Position numbers and translations under genes: made by a program
Notes under the pieces: model-generated
Seen by the model: only the letters and a program-made list of their open reading frames with translations
Told to the model about the DNA's origin: nothing
The model's database searches: none
Assembly (NCBI GenBank): GCA_015847255.1
Contig: JADLZK010002763.1
Coordinates: 124,001 to 188,000 of the forward strand
Reading direction: 5' to 3'
DNA: 64,000 bases
From: Hyparrhenia diplandra
Taxonomy: Eukaryota > Streptophyta > Magnoliopsida > Poales > Poaceae
Shown here: in pieces, positions 10,013-21,980 of the stretch
How positions within the stretch are numbered: position 1 is the first letter of the stretch
Layout of the letters: the number at the start of each line of letters is the position of its first letter

Positions 10013-13000
10013 AGAGCAAAGTGCATGGCGGCCCCTATACTGCCACGCTGTGTCAATCCGGGTCCATCAACTCTCAAAACGACCATTCCGCCCCACGATC
10101 TATATTTCTATGTCGCTCGGGCCCAATCCATTGTTTGCCCGGCCGACGCCGTCATGTCGTTTTTGCGGCCCGGGCCCTCCGTCCATTTTCGGTCGGGCCG
10201 TGTTCCTTCATCGCAGATTAGACGCCGCAACGCCGTTCTCACGCCCATCACACCGCCGCCGCCCCATCCCGAGCAACCACGGTGCCGGCAGCGCGCCCCT
10301 TTCGCAGCCACCACGGCGCTGCTCGTCCCCTCCCCCGGCCACCGCTAGCCGTAAGTCGCCCCTCCCTCGCCCGGGGCCATCTCATGCCGCCGCTGCCGCC
10401 GCCCCTCCCGGACAAGACCACCGGCCGCCGCCGGCGCCTCCCTGGGCCTCCTCCAAGTCGCCCGTAGATGGATTTGATGCCGCCGCCGCCCCCTCGCCAA
10501 CTTCGACGCCCGGCCACCATGCCGCTGCCATCACACGCAGAATCGGAGGCAACCTTCTCGTCCCGCCATTCTTCGGTTACTTGCGGCAGCCTTGGTGGTT
10601 CATGGAAAGACGGTTAATTTGCCATTCTTCTCGCATTTACTTGCGTAAGCTTGTTTGTTTATGGAAAGATAATAAATGTAGGAGATTCAGAGAGGGCAAC
10701 ATTTGAAGATGGGAACTAGAAGAATTAGAGAAGGAGTCTGGGCACATCTCGAAAAATTCTGAGAGGTCCGCTTAGAAATGGAATGCTATCTTTGGATGCA
10801 TCTCTAAAAATTTCAGAGTTTCGGTTAGAATGGAATGCTATCTTTGGATGTATCTATTGTCCGTAAGATGCAAAAAGGGTTGTAATTTCAGTGCCATTGT
10901 ACATGTAGCTGGCTGAATGGTTGAATGAATAAATGTGCTCTTGTTGAAATTACAAAGAAGAATTGCATGCATTTCATAGCGATCAAATTAATTTCAAATT
11001 TCAAAATGCACTAAACCCGACGGACATTGCATTTCATATTAGTCACATAAGGTTTAACACCATTGCATCATCCGGACAATATTTGATGTTTTCAAGTATT
11101 ACGGGCATCACATAAGAAACCAAAAGAACCAAAACCGTTTTTTTAGCTAAAAGTTCTTAGCTATTGCTTCCTAGAATTTGTACAGACTTCTTGTGAACCG
11201 GCATCACAAAAAAGAAACCAAAAGATCTAAACCAGCTTTTTAGCTAAAAGCTCTTAGCTATTGCTTCCTAGAATTTGTACGGACTTCTTGTCACTACTTC
11301 CTATCCTTCAAGGCCGATCATCTCTTTGCTCCCTTTCCTTCCATGGTCTTCTTTGCAAATCATTTTTTTTTTTGCTTGGTCCTCTAGCCTTCCTTTTCCT
11401 TGTTGTTGCGGCCTTCCCCTGCCTTTGTGCAAGTCGTAAAGTGCTATAGGTCTTGGTACAGTCTGATTAGAGCTAATGAAGACATTATCCGGCAATGGAC
11501 CTTGAGGCCGAGACAATGATGTGGATTGAGAGTCCTACATGAAATTATTAGTTAACACAAAATCTAACAAAAACATTATTAATATGCATTCAAACTTACG
11601 TAAAATTACCTCCTCCAAAGGCATCGATTGACTAGTGTTGTGCTAGCTTGTGTCATGATTTCAGATTGTCCTTGTCTCAATTCTTGGTTGGTAGGGAGAT
11701 CTTGTTGTGGTTGCTCTTCTAGTGCCGGGCCGGCCGGTCCGTGGTTGCCTCTGCAGCCTTGTTGTTCGGCCTTCCCGTGCTAATGTAGCATTTGTTGCCA
11801 CTAAATTCTTAGCATTTGTTGCGGCCACTAAATTCTTTGCTTCCTCCGAAGTAAAACCCAACTTCTTAAGCTTGCGGCCAAAGAAATTGTGATTAGCATC
11901 CGAACAATACTTGCAATGAATGACCACACCATGCCTAGACAACTTTGTTCCCTTCTTTCCTTGAATTTCTTGTGGTTGTTTCCTCCTAGACTTTGGCGGT
12001 CGATCCACTTTCTTCTCATACACTGGTGGTTTTACCTCAGGTCCATTTACTTTTTTCCCACTTTCATTTATCTTTGCAAGGCCATATGTTGAATCCATAT
12101 GCATTTTTGTAAGCTTTCCACGAATAACAATTAGCAAGGACACTTTCAGGTTGTCTTCTCTCGCTCTTAAGCATGAAATAGCATGGCAACATGGGATACC
12201 GTCAACCCGCCACCTTCTACAATCACAAGTCACGGCATTGATGTCTACTATGTGCTGGTAATCCTTTATCTCGCACTTGGAAGACATCTTTTTCCTGATG
12301 GTGACAAAACACATATTTGCAAACTCGCATTTTTGGCAAGTTTTTTCCTAATCTTGGGACGTAAAGCACCTTGTATCTCCTTTCCTAATTCTTGTTGCTT
12401 GTTGTAGTGCCTTGTCATGAGTTGGCACTTTATCCTTTCCAAAGATACTAAGTATTGGTAATTCCCTAGCTTCTAAAATGTAACTATTGAAGACCTCACA
12501 ATTGTTGTTCAGCAAAATGTCACATTTGGGAAATTCAGAGAAGTAGGCTCTCACCCATGTGTTAGGAGGCATCTTCTCTAGCCATTTGTAGGCATCCTCA
12601 TTCAAAGCTTTCATCTTCTCCATATTTACGGTCCACCGTTGAACTCGAGGAAGACCTTGCACATGCCCCACAACTTTTTTTTCAAGATTTCTCCTTTATA
12701 CTTCTCATTGAAGTTAGCATATAAATGTCGACACAAAATCTATGTTCTGAGTCAGGGAAACACTTGCTTCCTTCGGGGCTGGAATTAGACCCTACAAAAT
12801 TAGTCATTATTTCAGTTAGTCACACAAACAAAACTAGAATTGAAAAAATCAGAATTAACAAAATCAGAATTGACAGAATCAGTCATTATTTCAGCAATAC
12901 CTTTTGTTTATCTGTCATTATTGTCCATGGGGATGTGTTGTCAATTTGCAAGTCCTCCTTCAAGGTTTCTAGAAACCATTTCCATGTAACAAATGACTCG

Positions 13001-14992
13001 ATCTCAACAACAAAGAAAGGCAATAGGGTAAATGCAAATCATTTGGGTCCATACCAACGATTTTGTAAGGAGTTGACCACCAAACTTGGTTTTAACATGA
13101 CACCCATCAAGACAAATTATGGGCCTACACCCAGCAAGAAAACCCCTCTTGCAAGCATCAAGTGACATGTAGCAACTACTAAACAAGCTACCTTGAAGGT
13201 TCGGAAAAAGAACTCCCGGTGGTTACTCCTCCTTAGTTCATTTCCATAATCCCACAAGGAATTAAATCAGTAACACCTCATCTCCATTTATAGCCTTTAT
13301 GATCAATCTTTTTAGCTCTAGCAAGTTTGGTCCTTGATGGTGTAAGGTTCCAGTCCTTTTTTAAAATCGCCCTTCCAAAACTAGTAATGCTCATCTTGTC
13401 ATTTGCTCTGAATGAATCAATGTACTTTTTGACCAACCACTTTGCACTACATCTCTTGAGCACCCACTCCTTGTGGCAATTGTGTGCCCCATAATAAGTC
13501 TTAATCATAAAAAGAGTTGGTCCTTTTGTCCAAAGAAGCATAAAGGTTCCATGGACAGCCATCAAAGACAATGAGCCTTTAACCTTCCCTTCTCATTCCT
13601 TGGCATCTTAATTTCAACCCCTGTTCCTAGCACTATACTCAGTGATGGCATCTCTAAGCTTCTGAACATCTGGAAACACTAAGCCAACATGAAAGGTTGG
13701 ATTTTGCATATCCTCCTCCATGAAAGATGCAAACCTCATTCTCACATCGCCTTCCCCATCTGATTCTGGAAGGTTCAAACCTTAAATCATCCGTATCCTC
13801 TTCATCACTTCCCTATAAAGGTCTAGATATCTCGAGTGTCTTCAGTTTGCTTCCTTTGGCTTTCTTGTGGTCTTTAACATGTACATAAGAAGTTACAAGG
13901 TCATCAAAAAGATCTGCATCTCCCTCTTCTATATCATTATCACTGTCCCACAGCACATCATCTTCGCTATCAACGGCTTCATCCACCCTTATGTTATCCG
14001 CATACTGCACTTCGCTTGGGTTGATGACCTTTGGCAATTCAGTCATTGGATTTGCAAAAACATCATCCCAAACACCTTCACTGAACATATCCTCATCAAC
14101 AAAATATACTACCAGATTTTTGACATCTTGTGCACATATTGCCATTACATTGGTGTCAGTATCTGAAATTATGAGACGAAGACCATCTGCTAATGTCTTC
14201 CCTGGTAGCAGCCAATGTATCTTCAAGTGTTCATTTGTCTTGTAGCCTAGCTGCTGTGCAAAGTCCCAAAACCACAAAGGAGAGAATGTATCTGCCTCTA
14301 CATGATCAAACCAAGACACCCTTTCATCGATGTATGATTTAAGATGCCCCGAACCAACGAAAAATCCACCATAGTGAATCTCGATTGTGAATTTGTCTCT
14401 ACAATCACCTACAGATTGGACAAGAAATAAACCAAATAAAGTGCCCTGAAGTGAAGACGAAACCCTAAACTTTTGTTCCAAATCGACAACAAGACATGAC
14501 AAAGTGTTGCCTTTCTACCTCACGTGCAACATCTTAGCTCCAACCATTCGATGAGAGGAGGGACTAATCAAACTCACCATACACAGGGGGAGGCGCCCCT
14601 TTTGGCCGAAGCGTCGCCACCATACTTCGATCTTGCAACAGAAGACGGCTCCAGTGCGGTTGCTTCCTTCCAACCGCTCCTGCTCCTAGCACCAACAGCC
14701 TCAGCTCACCATCGATGAACTAGCAGCAGCCCGCATCGCCTCCCTCGCCGCCCTCACACACGACTTAACACGAACACACACGAGAACGGGCGGAGAAAGG
14801 TTTGGGGAGGGGCCGATTAGTTTGACGTATGGGAGGGCGACAAAACAAGATGACGGCGTCCACCGGGCCAATAGCAGATTGGGTCCGAACGACACGTAAA
14901 TATAGATCGTGGGTCGAAGCGGTTGTTTTGAGAGTTGATGGACGGATTGACACGACCCGACAAGTATAGGGGCCGGCCATGCACTTTGCTCT
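10013..14992 (-). mobile_element. Mutator-like element (MULE) with long terminal inverted repeats
   Basis: The 4,980-bp element begins AGAGCAAAGTGCATGGC and ends with the inverted GCCATGCACTTTGCTCT. The inverted similarity continues for about 150 bp (10013-10165 against 14840-14992), including CATCAACTCTCAAAAC and CACGATCTATATTT blocks in both. The insertion is in T-rich DNA: ATTTTTTT precedes the left end and ATTTTTTA follows the right, consistent with an AT-rich 8-9 bp duplication that is not clean. A MuDR-type transposase is coded on the minus strand. The GC-rich left part (10150-10560) shows no recognisable gene. Confidence 0.88.
11661..14502 (-). pseudogene. MuDR-family transposase, decayed
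   Basis: Reading the minus strand from 14502: an N-terminal region of plant MuDR proteins (13813-14502, with a WFDHV...FSPLWFWDF segment and an acidic stretch), the MuDR DNA-binding region (13278-13571, CSAKWLVKKYIDSFRAND), the catalytic MULE domain (13004-13186, GCRPIICLDGCHVKTKFGG), the C-terminal part of that domain (12348-12671, WVRAYFSEFPKCD and NNCEVFNSYI) and a SWIM zinc finger (11661-12314, CDCRRW...GIPCCHAI) followed by a basic tail. Domain order is complete, but frameshifts and stops split the frame, and introns were not resolved. It is probably not able to encode a working transposase. Confidence 0.88.
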
Positions 14993-15019
14993 ATTTTTTA
15001 TTTGAAAGTGTTTAGACTT

Positions 15020-15285
15020 TATACCCTATTTGGTTTCCATAAGGTGATTGTAAAAAAATCGCTGACTTATAAGTCATATCGGTTTGGTGGTAGATAACTT
15101 ATAAGCTCAAGAAAGGTATAAACCACATGTGAAATAAGGCAGCTTATAAATTTTAAGTAGAGGTGAACCAACTTATTGCTTATGAGCAGGTGTGACTTAT
15201 AATAAGTTGATGTGTTTGGCAAAATAAGTCACTTATTTTACATTTTAAATTATCATAGGTGACTATTTGGAATCAAATGGGGCCT
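15020..15285. mobile_element. Possible hAT-type MITE
   Basis: CCCTATTTGGTTTCCA near 15022 and its approximate inverse TGGAATCAAATGGGG near 15270 could be terminal repeats of a nonautonomous element with several AACTTATAAG-like internal motifs. The target duplication is not clear. The surrounding AT-rich stretch 15286-16110 shows no genes or repeats that I recognise. Confidence 0.35.
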
Positions 15286-16115
15286 TAGAGCGCCAAAATA
15301 ATATTTAAGAAATCCCTTTTGAATACAACAAATTTGTTCCAAAAATAACTGAGGTTGCAACTTCTTTACCCTCCGCTATGAAATCCTTTTTGGAATGACT
15401 TCTTAATTGTTGTTATACCTAATCATTTGTCCTTTATTTAGATCCAAACAAAAAGAAGGTTTCCTAAGTTTATTGGAACCGACTCTATAGATGGAATCTC
15501 ATCCATCATCTTAGATTTTGAAATTTAGAATTCACTTTTTTCACATAATCTTGGATATTGACATGGTGTATGTCAAAGTTATAGTTCTTAAAATAATCTA
15601 GAACTTTGTAATTTTTATAATTGAAGTTCTTTAGATCCTAGATATATGTTTTGAGTTATTAGATTCTAAATCTAAAATTTTAAATTTCTATAACGATATT
15701 GAATGTTCACATAGGTAGTACCAAAGTTACTTGTGGCCGACATCATCTACAAGTTCGTTGATAATAAGTTTTTGGTTTAAAAGTTATTTAGAATCTCAAA
15801 TATTTATTTTAAATTTACATATTTTGAGATTCAAATTTTAGAATTTTTTTCAAACATCTCGGTGGAAACAGGTCCTAGACCAAAATTATAGTGCTTAAAA
15901 AGACGTAGAACCTTATAGTCTTGTACATTTGAAATTTGAATTCATTTAGTAAGTATTCAATAAAATATTACAAAACATTGATAAAAAGACGTCTTTGTAT
16001 GTATATATTTTATAATAAAAACACTCAAAAGAGTGTTTATATCTCAAATAAAATAATGCCTAGTATAATCCATGGACAAAAAGACACAAAACGACCTAAA
16101 AAATATAAGGGTACA

Positions 16116-16692
16116 TGTCGATTCCAGCTAGATTGGGCCGGAATTGACACTTGAATTGGGGGATGGGAGGGAGGAAGAGGGAGAGGGAGAGGGCGGCGAT
16201 GGAGGCGGCGGCGGTGGCGCGCCGGGCGTGGTGGGCGTGGCGGCTGCAGCGGGCGGCGCGTGGGGGTTGAGGGGGCGGTATTTGGGCGGGGGGCGAGCGC
16301 GGAGGAGCGGAGAGATTGGAATAATTTTCTTTATTTGCTTGTTACCCCGAAAGATTACGGACCCCTTACTTATATAGCCCGACTATTGGGACTTGTATCT
16401 CAAGCAATCTCTCTAAATGTTTCCTTATAGATTGAATACCTTTTTTTACAAGGTGTCCTATTTATTTATTTCCTAATAAGAGTCTCCCTAATAGATGAGA
16501 TAGCCCCTTGCACACCAAAAAACACCTAAAGATAATCCTAGATATTTTCCTCCTTTATTTCGAATTAATTGCCGAAGAATCCGCGGAGGGGAGGAGGCGG
16601 CGGTGGGGGGGGCGAGCCTGGGGGGGGGCGGCAGGCACCCCCAGTGCCGGGCCGGGCCCGCCCCTCCCGGGCCCTATTTCTGGGTCGTGACA
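16116..16692 (-). repeat. LTR (3' LTR in element orientation)
   Basis: The sequence starts TGTCGATTCCAGCTAG and ends GGGTCGTGACA. Its AT-rich central part is nearly identical to the other LTR except for scattered one-base indels. Its GC-rich parts diverge more, mainly by indels. Confidence 0.88.
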
Positions 16693-17622
16693 TCTCCCCC
16701 CCCCACCTTCTCCGACCGGCGCGTCCTCGCGGATGGATGAAGGTCCATTCGGTCACCCCGGGATGGAGATCACCGCCCTCGGAATGATGAGCTCAACCCG
16801 CAGCAAGAGCCTACCCCGCAGACCGGGTTCTTGAGGATCATATTCTCCCTTGTACGTTTGGGATCAAATTCGTGAGGTAGTGAAGGTTGCCGATGTAGCC
16901 GTGGTAGATGTAGCGATGAACAAAGACGTCCCTGGCGTGAGATCGCCCGACGACGGGCCGCCCCGTAGGGAGCTCCCTTGGAACACCCACCTCAAGGTGC
17001 CGATGCACCATGTCGCGGCCGGGCTCTCCAGAACAAGAAACGCCGCCGGGAGGAGCGTTGACGAAGAGTGGAAGGAGACGCCCGATGTCTTCGCCGTGGC
17101 AGTAGGAGGAGTGGCGGCTAAGTTCAACATCGCATCGTATATGAAGGAGCCGACTTGAACGAGAGAAGGAGAGAGGCGATGGGCACCCTTCGGCGTCGTA
17201 GCCGATGTGGACGTTGTCGACCGGTGAGGAAGACGCGATCCATGCCGCCGAGGAAAACGACCCGGCTAGGCCGATGTGGTGGCGCCTCGGCCACGTGCCG
17301 CCAGCGAGGATGGCGGTCGGTGTTGCTGAAGTTGGTTCCGACGTATATGCTCCCAAGGCAAGGAAGTTCGCCCCGTGAACTCCGCCCGAAGTAAGGTCTC
17401 CAGCAGGTCCGCGCAAAAACGGAGAGGAAGTCGGAAGGTAGAATCGGCCGTCGAAGAATAGGAGGCCGTCCTCCGGTCCATGTTGGCGTGGCAACGCCCG
17501 TGGTGACATCGAGGGCGATGCGGGCGCAGATGCTGATCCTCCGCAGTAGCCCGACGTAGGCCGGATGAAGACCGGTTGAAGTGTCGTAGAGGTCCAAAGG
17601 CGCCGCATGCCTTGATCGTTTC

Positions 17623-19292
17623 TCAAGCCGCAGCGCACGGACGCCGCCGGCGATGCTCGGCCCCGAGGAGGCCGGGGCCGAGCGCCCCTACGCGGAGAGG
17701 GTGGAGCTGAAGTGAACGTGCTCGGGCGACCCTCATGGTAGTATCGTGAGCTCGTGAGTCGCGGAAGTCCCACGCCACTGCCCCAGGTTTGCCCGCCAAA
17801 GGCATGCCAAGGATGACGCCGACGCCCTGCCCGATGGCATGACGTAGGCGCCGATGTCGAAGGTGCCGGGCGCCGAAGTCGTAGTGGTACGTCAAGACGG
17901 CGGCGCGGCATGTAGACGGCACCGGTTCCAGTGGTGATCGCACACGCGACCGGGTGAGTCCCGAGGGCTCGCCATGGTCACCACGGGGATCGATGTAGTT
18001 GTGGGTAGCTCGAGTCGACGATGATGTTGGCGCCGTGCCCGAGATCATACCGACGAGGTAGAGAGAATGAGCACCACGCACGGGGAGTCGGGGTCCCCAG
18101 TGAGGACCTTCAGATCAGCTGGCTCCTCTTTGACTTCCGCTAGAGTGGCGTTCGTCGTATCGTCGGTGTAGTCGTTGAAGATTGTGATGTCGAAGAGATG
18201 CTTGCACTTGTGACCCCGTGTGAACGGCTCGTCACGTCCTTGAAACGAGTCCCGCCTTTGCGTCGCCGTCATCTCCTCTCGGTGTCGGCCGCTTGAATGG
18301 CCGAGTTGGTGCGGTGATGAGGGTGTGGCGGGGGGGGGCCGCTAGCGGGGTAGGGGTGCTGGCGCCCGCCCCTTTGCCGTTTGTCGGCTTGCGGTGTTGT
18401 AGAGGATGGTGAGACGGCGCTCATATGCCTGGCGAGACATGGCTGCCTCCATGTCCTTAGGGATTCTGCATCTCGACGTCCGTCTTGAGCGGTTCGCCCA
18501 AGCCCGGGCCTGTGTAGATGTTGACCTGTTGTTGGTCGCCGAGGTTGCCTGCCCGTGCCACATGTGCCGTGAAGCGCTCAGGTACTCATCGATGGTGCTG
18601 TCTTCCTTAGCGGCCGCCACCCACCCGGATTCCGCCGCTCATCCGGGCCAAAGCGCCGTTGACATATTGGGCGAAGCTTGCCCAATCCCGCCACCGGTTT
18701 CTCCCCTGGGCTAGCCTCATGTACCATTGCCGTGCTCGCTTGTGAGATGATATGAAGCGTGCAGAGACTTGCTCTATTGCCGGTGTACCTTGTCCCCGAA
18801 GAATTGCTCGCGGCGGTTGATCCACGGAAGGGGATCGCCCTTGCCATCGTAGGTGGGGAAGGATAGCTTGTGCAAGCGGGGAGCGAGGCCCGGGAAGGTG
18901 TCGACCAGGAGGAGGAGGAGGGCGGCACATGCGCCCTCGCCGATGATGTGCCTCGGGCCGATTCGTCCCCCGGTCTCGGTAGCGCTTGATCGGGTTCTCC
19001 GGATCGGTTGTTGTTACCCGATTGTCCCGGGTTCTCGCTTCCCATCCGTCCGCTTCTTGATGAAATCGCGGGCTACCGACTCGAACATTGCCCGCATCTC
19101 GATCTCGGCGTCATGGAGTTGTTGCCGGAGTTTAAGCTTAGCCGGATCGCCGGCCGAGATGATAGCGATCTTATTGTCGAGCTTGTCCATCCTGATGTTG
19201 ATCTTGGCGAACTCATCCCCCAAGTTCTTGATCGGTTTCTTGGCTTCGGCGTCCATAGTGGTGGGTGGATCGTAGTGGTCTCCGGATACCAC
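17623..19292 (-). pseudogene. Gypsy gag and protease remnant
   Basis: From 19256 the minus strand starts a gag-like frame (MDAEAKKPIKNLGDEF). A conserved gag block is spread over three frames near 18600-18900 (GQGTPAIEQVSARF and WYMRLAQGRNRW). A protease-like segment around 17800-18060 contains STRATHNYIDP, corresponding to the retropepsin active-site neighbourhood with the DTG aspartate not readable in frame. Many frameshifts break it. The stretch 16838-17600 resembles spacer sequence normally between RNase H and integrase in chromoviruses (FFDGRFYLP), implying deletion of RT. Confidence 0.72.
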
Positions 19293-19293
19293 C

Positions 19294-19873
19294 GGTCGAT
19301 TCTAGCTAGATTGAGCCGAATTGACACTTGAATTGGGGGATGGGAGGGGAGGAAGAGGGAGAGGGCGGCGATGGAGGCGGCGGCGGTGGCGCGGGCGTGC
19401 GCGGTGGCGCCGGCGGCGGCGGGCGGCGCGGCGCGGGGGCGGGCGGGGCGGCGGCGCTGGGGGGGGCGGGCGGCGCGAGCGAGGAGCGGGAGAGATTGGA
19501 ATAATTTTCTTTATTTGCTTGTTACCCCGAAAGATTACTGGACCCCTTACTTATATAGCCCGACTATTGGGACTTGTATCTCAAGCAATCTCTCTAAAGG
19601 TTTCCTTATAGATTGGAATACCTTTTTTTACAAGCAGGTCCTATTTATTTATTTCCTAATAAGGGTCTCCCTAATAGATGAGATAGCCCCTTGCACACCA
19701 AAACACCTAAAGATAATCCTAGATATTTTCCTCCTTTATTTCTGAATTAATTGCCGAAGAATCCGCGGAGGGGAGGAGACGGCGGTGGGGGCGCGCGAGC
19801 CGTGGGGGCGGCGCCGGCTTTTTTAATGCCGCCGGGCCCGTCCTCCCCGGGCCCTATTTCTGGGGTCGTGACA
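19294..19873 (-). repeat. LTR (5' LTR in element orientation)
   Basis: The partner of the repeat at 16116-16692, ending CCTATTTCTGGGGTCGTGACA directly before the GTACA duplication. It is the promoter-bearing LTR if the element is read on the minus strand. Confidence 0.88.
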
Positions 19874-20429
19874 GTACATCAATGACAAAACTAGTATATT
19901 TTTTTCTTTGTTCACCATATCAAAACAAGAGTGTTATGGATTTTGAACTCGTAGTAGAAAATAGACCAAAATAAGAGGACGAGATTGCGACATCAATATC
20001 GTAAATCAGATAAAATCTAAAGAAGATGATTAAAGATCTGACAGTCCAAACTCTCATCGGTGCTTTGCTAACGTCAGATATTGGGTGAGACCTTATTCTA
20101 AAGTACCATCGTCAACACCATGACACCACAACCAAACCCAAGATCAATAAGGATACACAAATCTAATCTAAAACAGTGAAGAGAAAAGGGATTGGGTCCC
20201 CACACCTCTGTTCACCGCCAAGATTGTTGATTATGAGAGAAAAAGGGGACCGAGAGGTTTCCTGGGGGCCTAGTCTGATCAGATCAGAGTCAAAGTCAAA
20301 TCCTCTCTAGGGATTTCAGGTCCATTCATGGAAAGAAATTGAATCAAACAATCACTAGTGTATGAATTAGGAATGTAGTGTCTAGTCAGATAATAGGACA
20401 GAATCAGATACTCCCCACATCCATCGGAG

Positions 20430-21390
20430 GAGTGAAACCCTCGCACGCCTCTCCCGTGGGCAGCTCTAGGGGCCCAAACCCTAGCCCCACATCCATCGAG
20501 GGCGGAGCGGGTTGTCGGCGGCGCCGTGCGACTTAACGGGATGGTGGCAGCGGGTCCCTTCCTTGTTTTTCGGTGGTGTGGCGAAGGTGCCGCGGTAGGT
20601 CAACAGCCGCGACCTCGTCGGGCTGTGTGGGGCTCGGGCGGGACGCTGGCCGCAGCCGCGGCGCGTTGGCCATGGCTTGGGCAGAGCAGGGGGGGCAGCC
20701 GGGCGGGATCTCATTGTTACATCGCCCCTTCTTCCGTGCGCGCCACCGGGCGGCCGGACCGGGCTACATTAGGGCGGGGTCATCAATGGTGGCTGCAACG
20801 GTAGGAGGCGATGGTGCCGGGCCGAGGGTGGCGGAGCTTCTCCCCTTCCTCACCAGCCGATGTTGTGCCGCCTATGTTGTCCGAAAGGTCGGTTTCGTGG
20901 GTCCGGTGGTGAATCTAGAGCCCCGGTGGCTAGATCTGGTTCGCCTCGGGAGAGAGACACGCCGACCGATGGTAGCTTTGACGGGCGGCGCCGGAGATCA
21001 TGCAGATGTGGGGGGCAGCGGCTTTTCACGTGCCTCCTCCCTAACGGTAAAGACAACTACACACGGTCAATCGGCGGCGGTTGGAGCAGTGGACAAGTCG
21101 TGGCCATTTTCCCTGGGTAAAAACCCAAAGCTTTTGTTAGGCGACGGTGGCGTCGTGTTTCTCTGTGGAGGCGCCATTTTGGAAGCTCGTGCCCGGTCAG
21201 TCTACTGCGGCGGTTAGCCTCGTGGTGAAGAAGCTATTGGCCTGGTTGAGGTTGCAAGTTCTTTGGTAAGCCAACTAGGTCTGGACCTTCAATGTGTGTG
21301 TGTTGTCATTGTGTTCCTGTGTCGATGTAATAATGATAAACCATATGCATTCTTTGATGTAGAGGCTAGGATATTAATATTTTTTTTTAA
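20430..21390 (+). other. GC-rich segment, possible retroposon, function unknown
   Basis: A sharply GC-rich block, holding an open frame of 214 codons (20573-21217) without any domain I recognise, is followed by an AT-rich tail (21290-21400) with TGTAATAATGATAAA and an A-rich end. GC-rich body then AT-rich tail resembles high-copy grass retroposons of unknown class. Two near-copies of CCCACATCCATCG occur at about 20416 and 20487. No TSD found. The preceding interval 19879-20430 shows nothing recognisable. Confidence 0.35.
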
Positions 21391-21980
21391 AAGAAAAATA
21401 ATAGCACGGAATCAAAGCCCCGCTCGGCTCTACTGGCTAATGAGCCTTGGACTTCTCTAGCATCGTGGAGGGAGATTACGTCGCAGATCAGAAATGAGCC
21501 TTGAAGCGTGTAAACGACAAATCCTTCATCGGGGCTAGTCTTTTCCAATATACACAATGCCAGATGGAAACTTTTACCCTCAAGAAATCCTAAATGATTT
21601 CCAATTGTACACAGAGCAAAACAGATTCTAGTAGTGACATCTCACTTCACGGCACAACCAAATCTTAGATTATCAACAGAGCTACATGAAGATAGGCAAC
21701 AAGAAACAAACCCCCCAAAAATACAAAATAGATGATGTCAATGGCTAACAGTTCCTCATTCACAATAAGATTACAGGTGTATAGAACATTTGCAGAGAAG
21801 ACATATCAAGCGTGACAAACAATATGGTTGGGTTTCTTCTATTTCACACGCCGCTATGAAGTCTGAACAACACTGTAACACCAAACTACACAAGCTGAGG
21901 TAGCCTGTTCAAGAAAACCATTATCTCGTAGGACCTCATCAAGGATCCTTCATCACATTATAGTGCATCGACCCCTTTCT

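Larger units (their letters stand above)
16116..19873 (-). mobile_element. Truncated Ty3/gypsy LTR retrotransposon
   Basis: Long terminal repeats lie at 16116-16692 and 19294-19873, and a 5-bp duplication GTACA flanks the element (16111-16115 and 19874-19878). Left LTR ends are TG..CA; the right LTR's first base pair has changed (GG). On the minus strand, the sequence just inside the right LTR (TGGTATCCGGAGACC, about 19275-19290) resembles a tRNA-iMet primer site. Internal DNA (2.6 kb) carries gag and protease but no recognisable reverse transcriptase, so this is an internally deleted, nonautonomous derivative. Confidence 0.88.

Noticed and set aside
16838..17911. 357-codon minus-strand open frame as a host gene
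   Set aside because: It sits between the LTRs of a gypsy element and shows only short retroelement phrases. The openness comes from GC richness.
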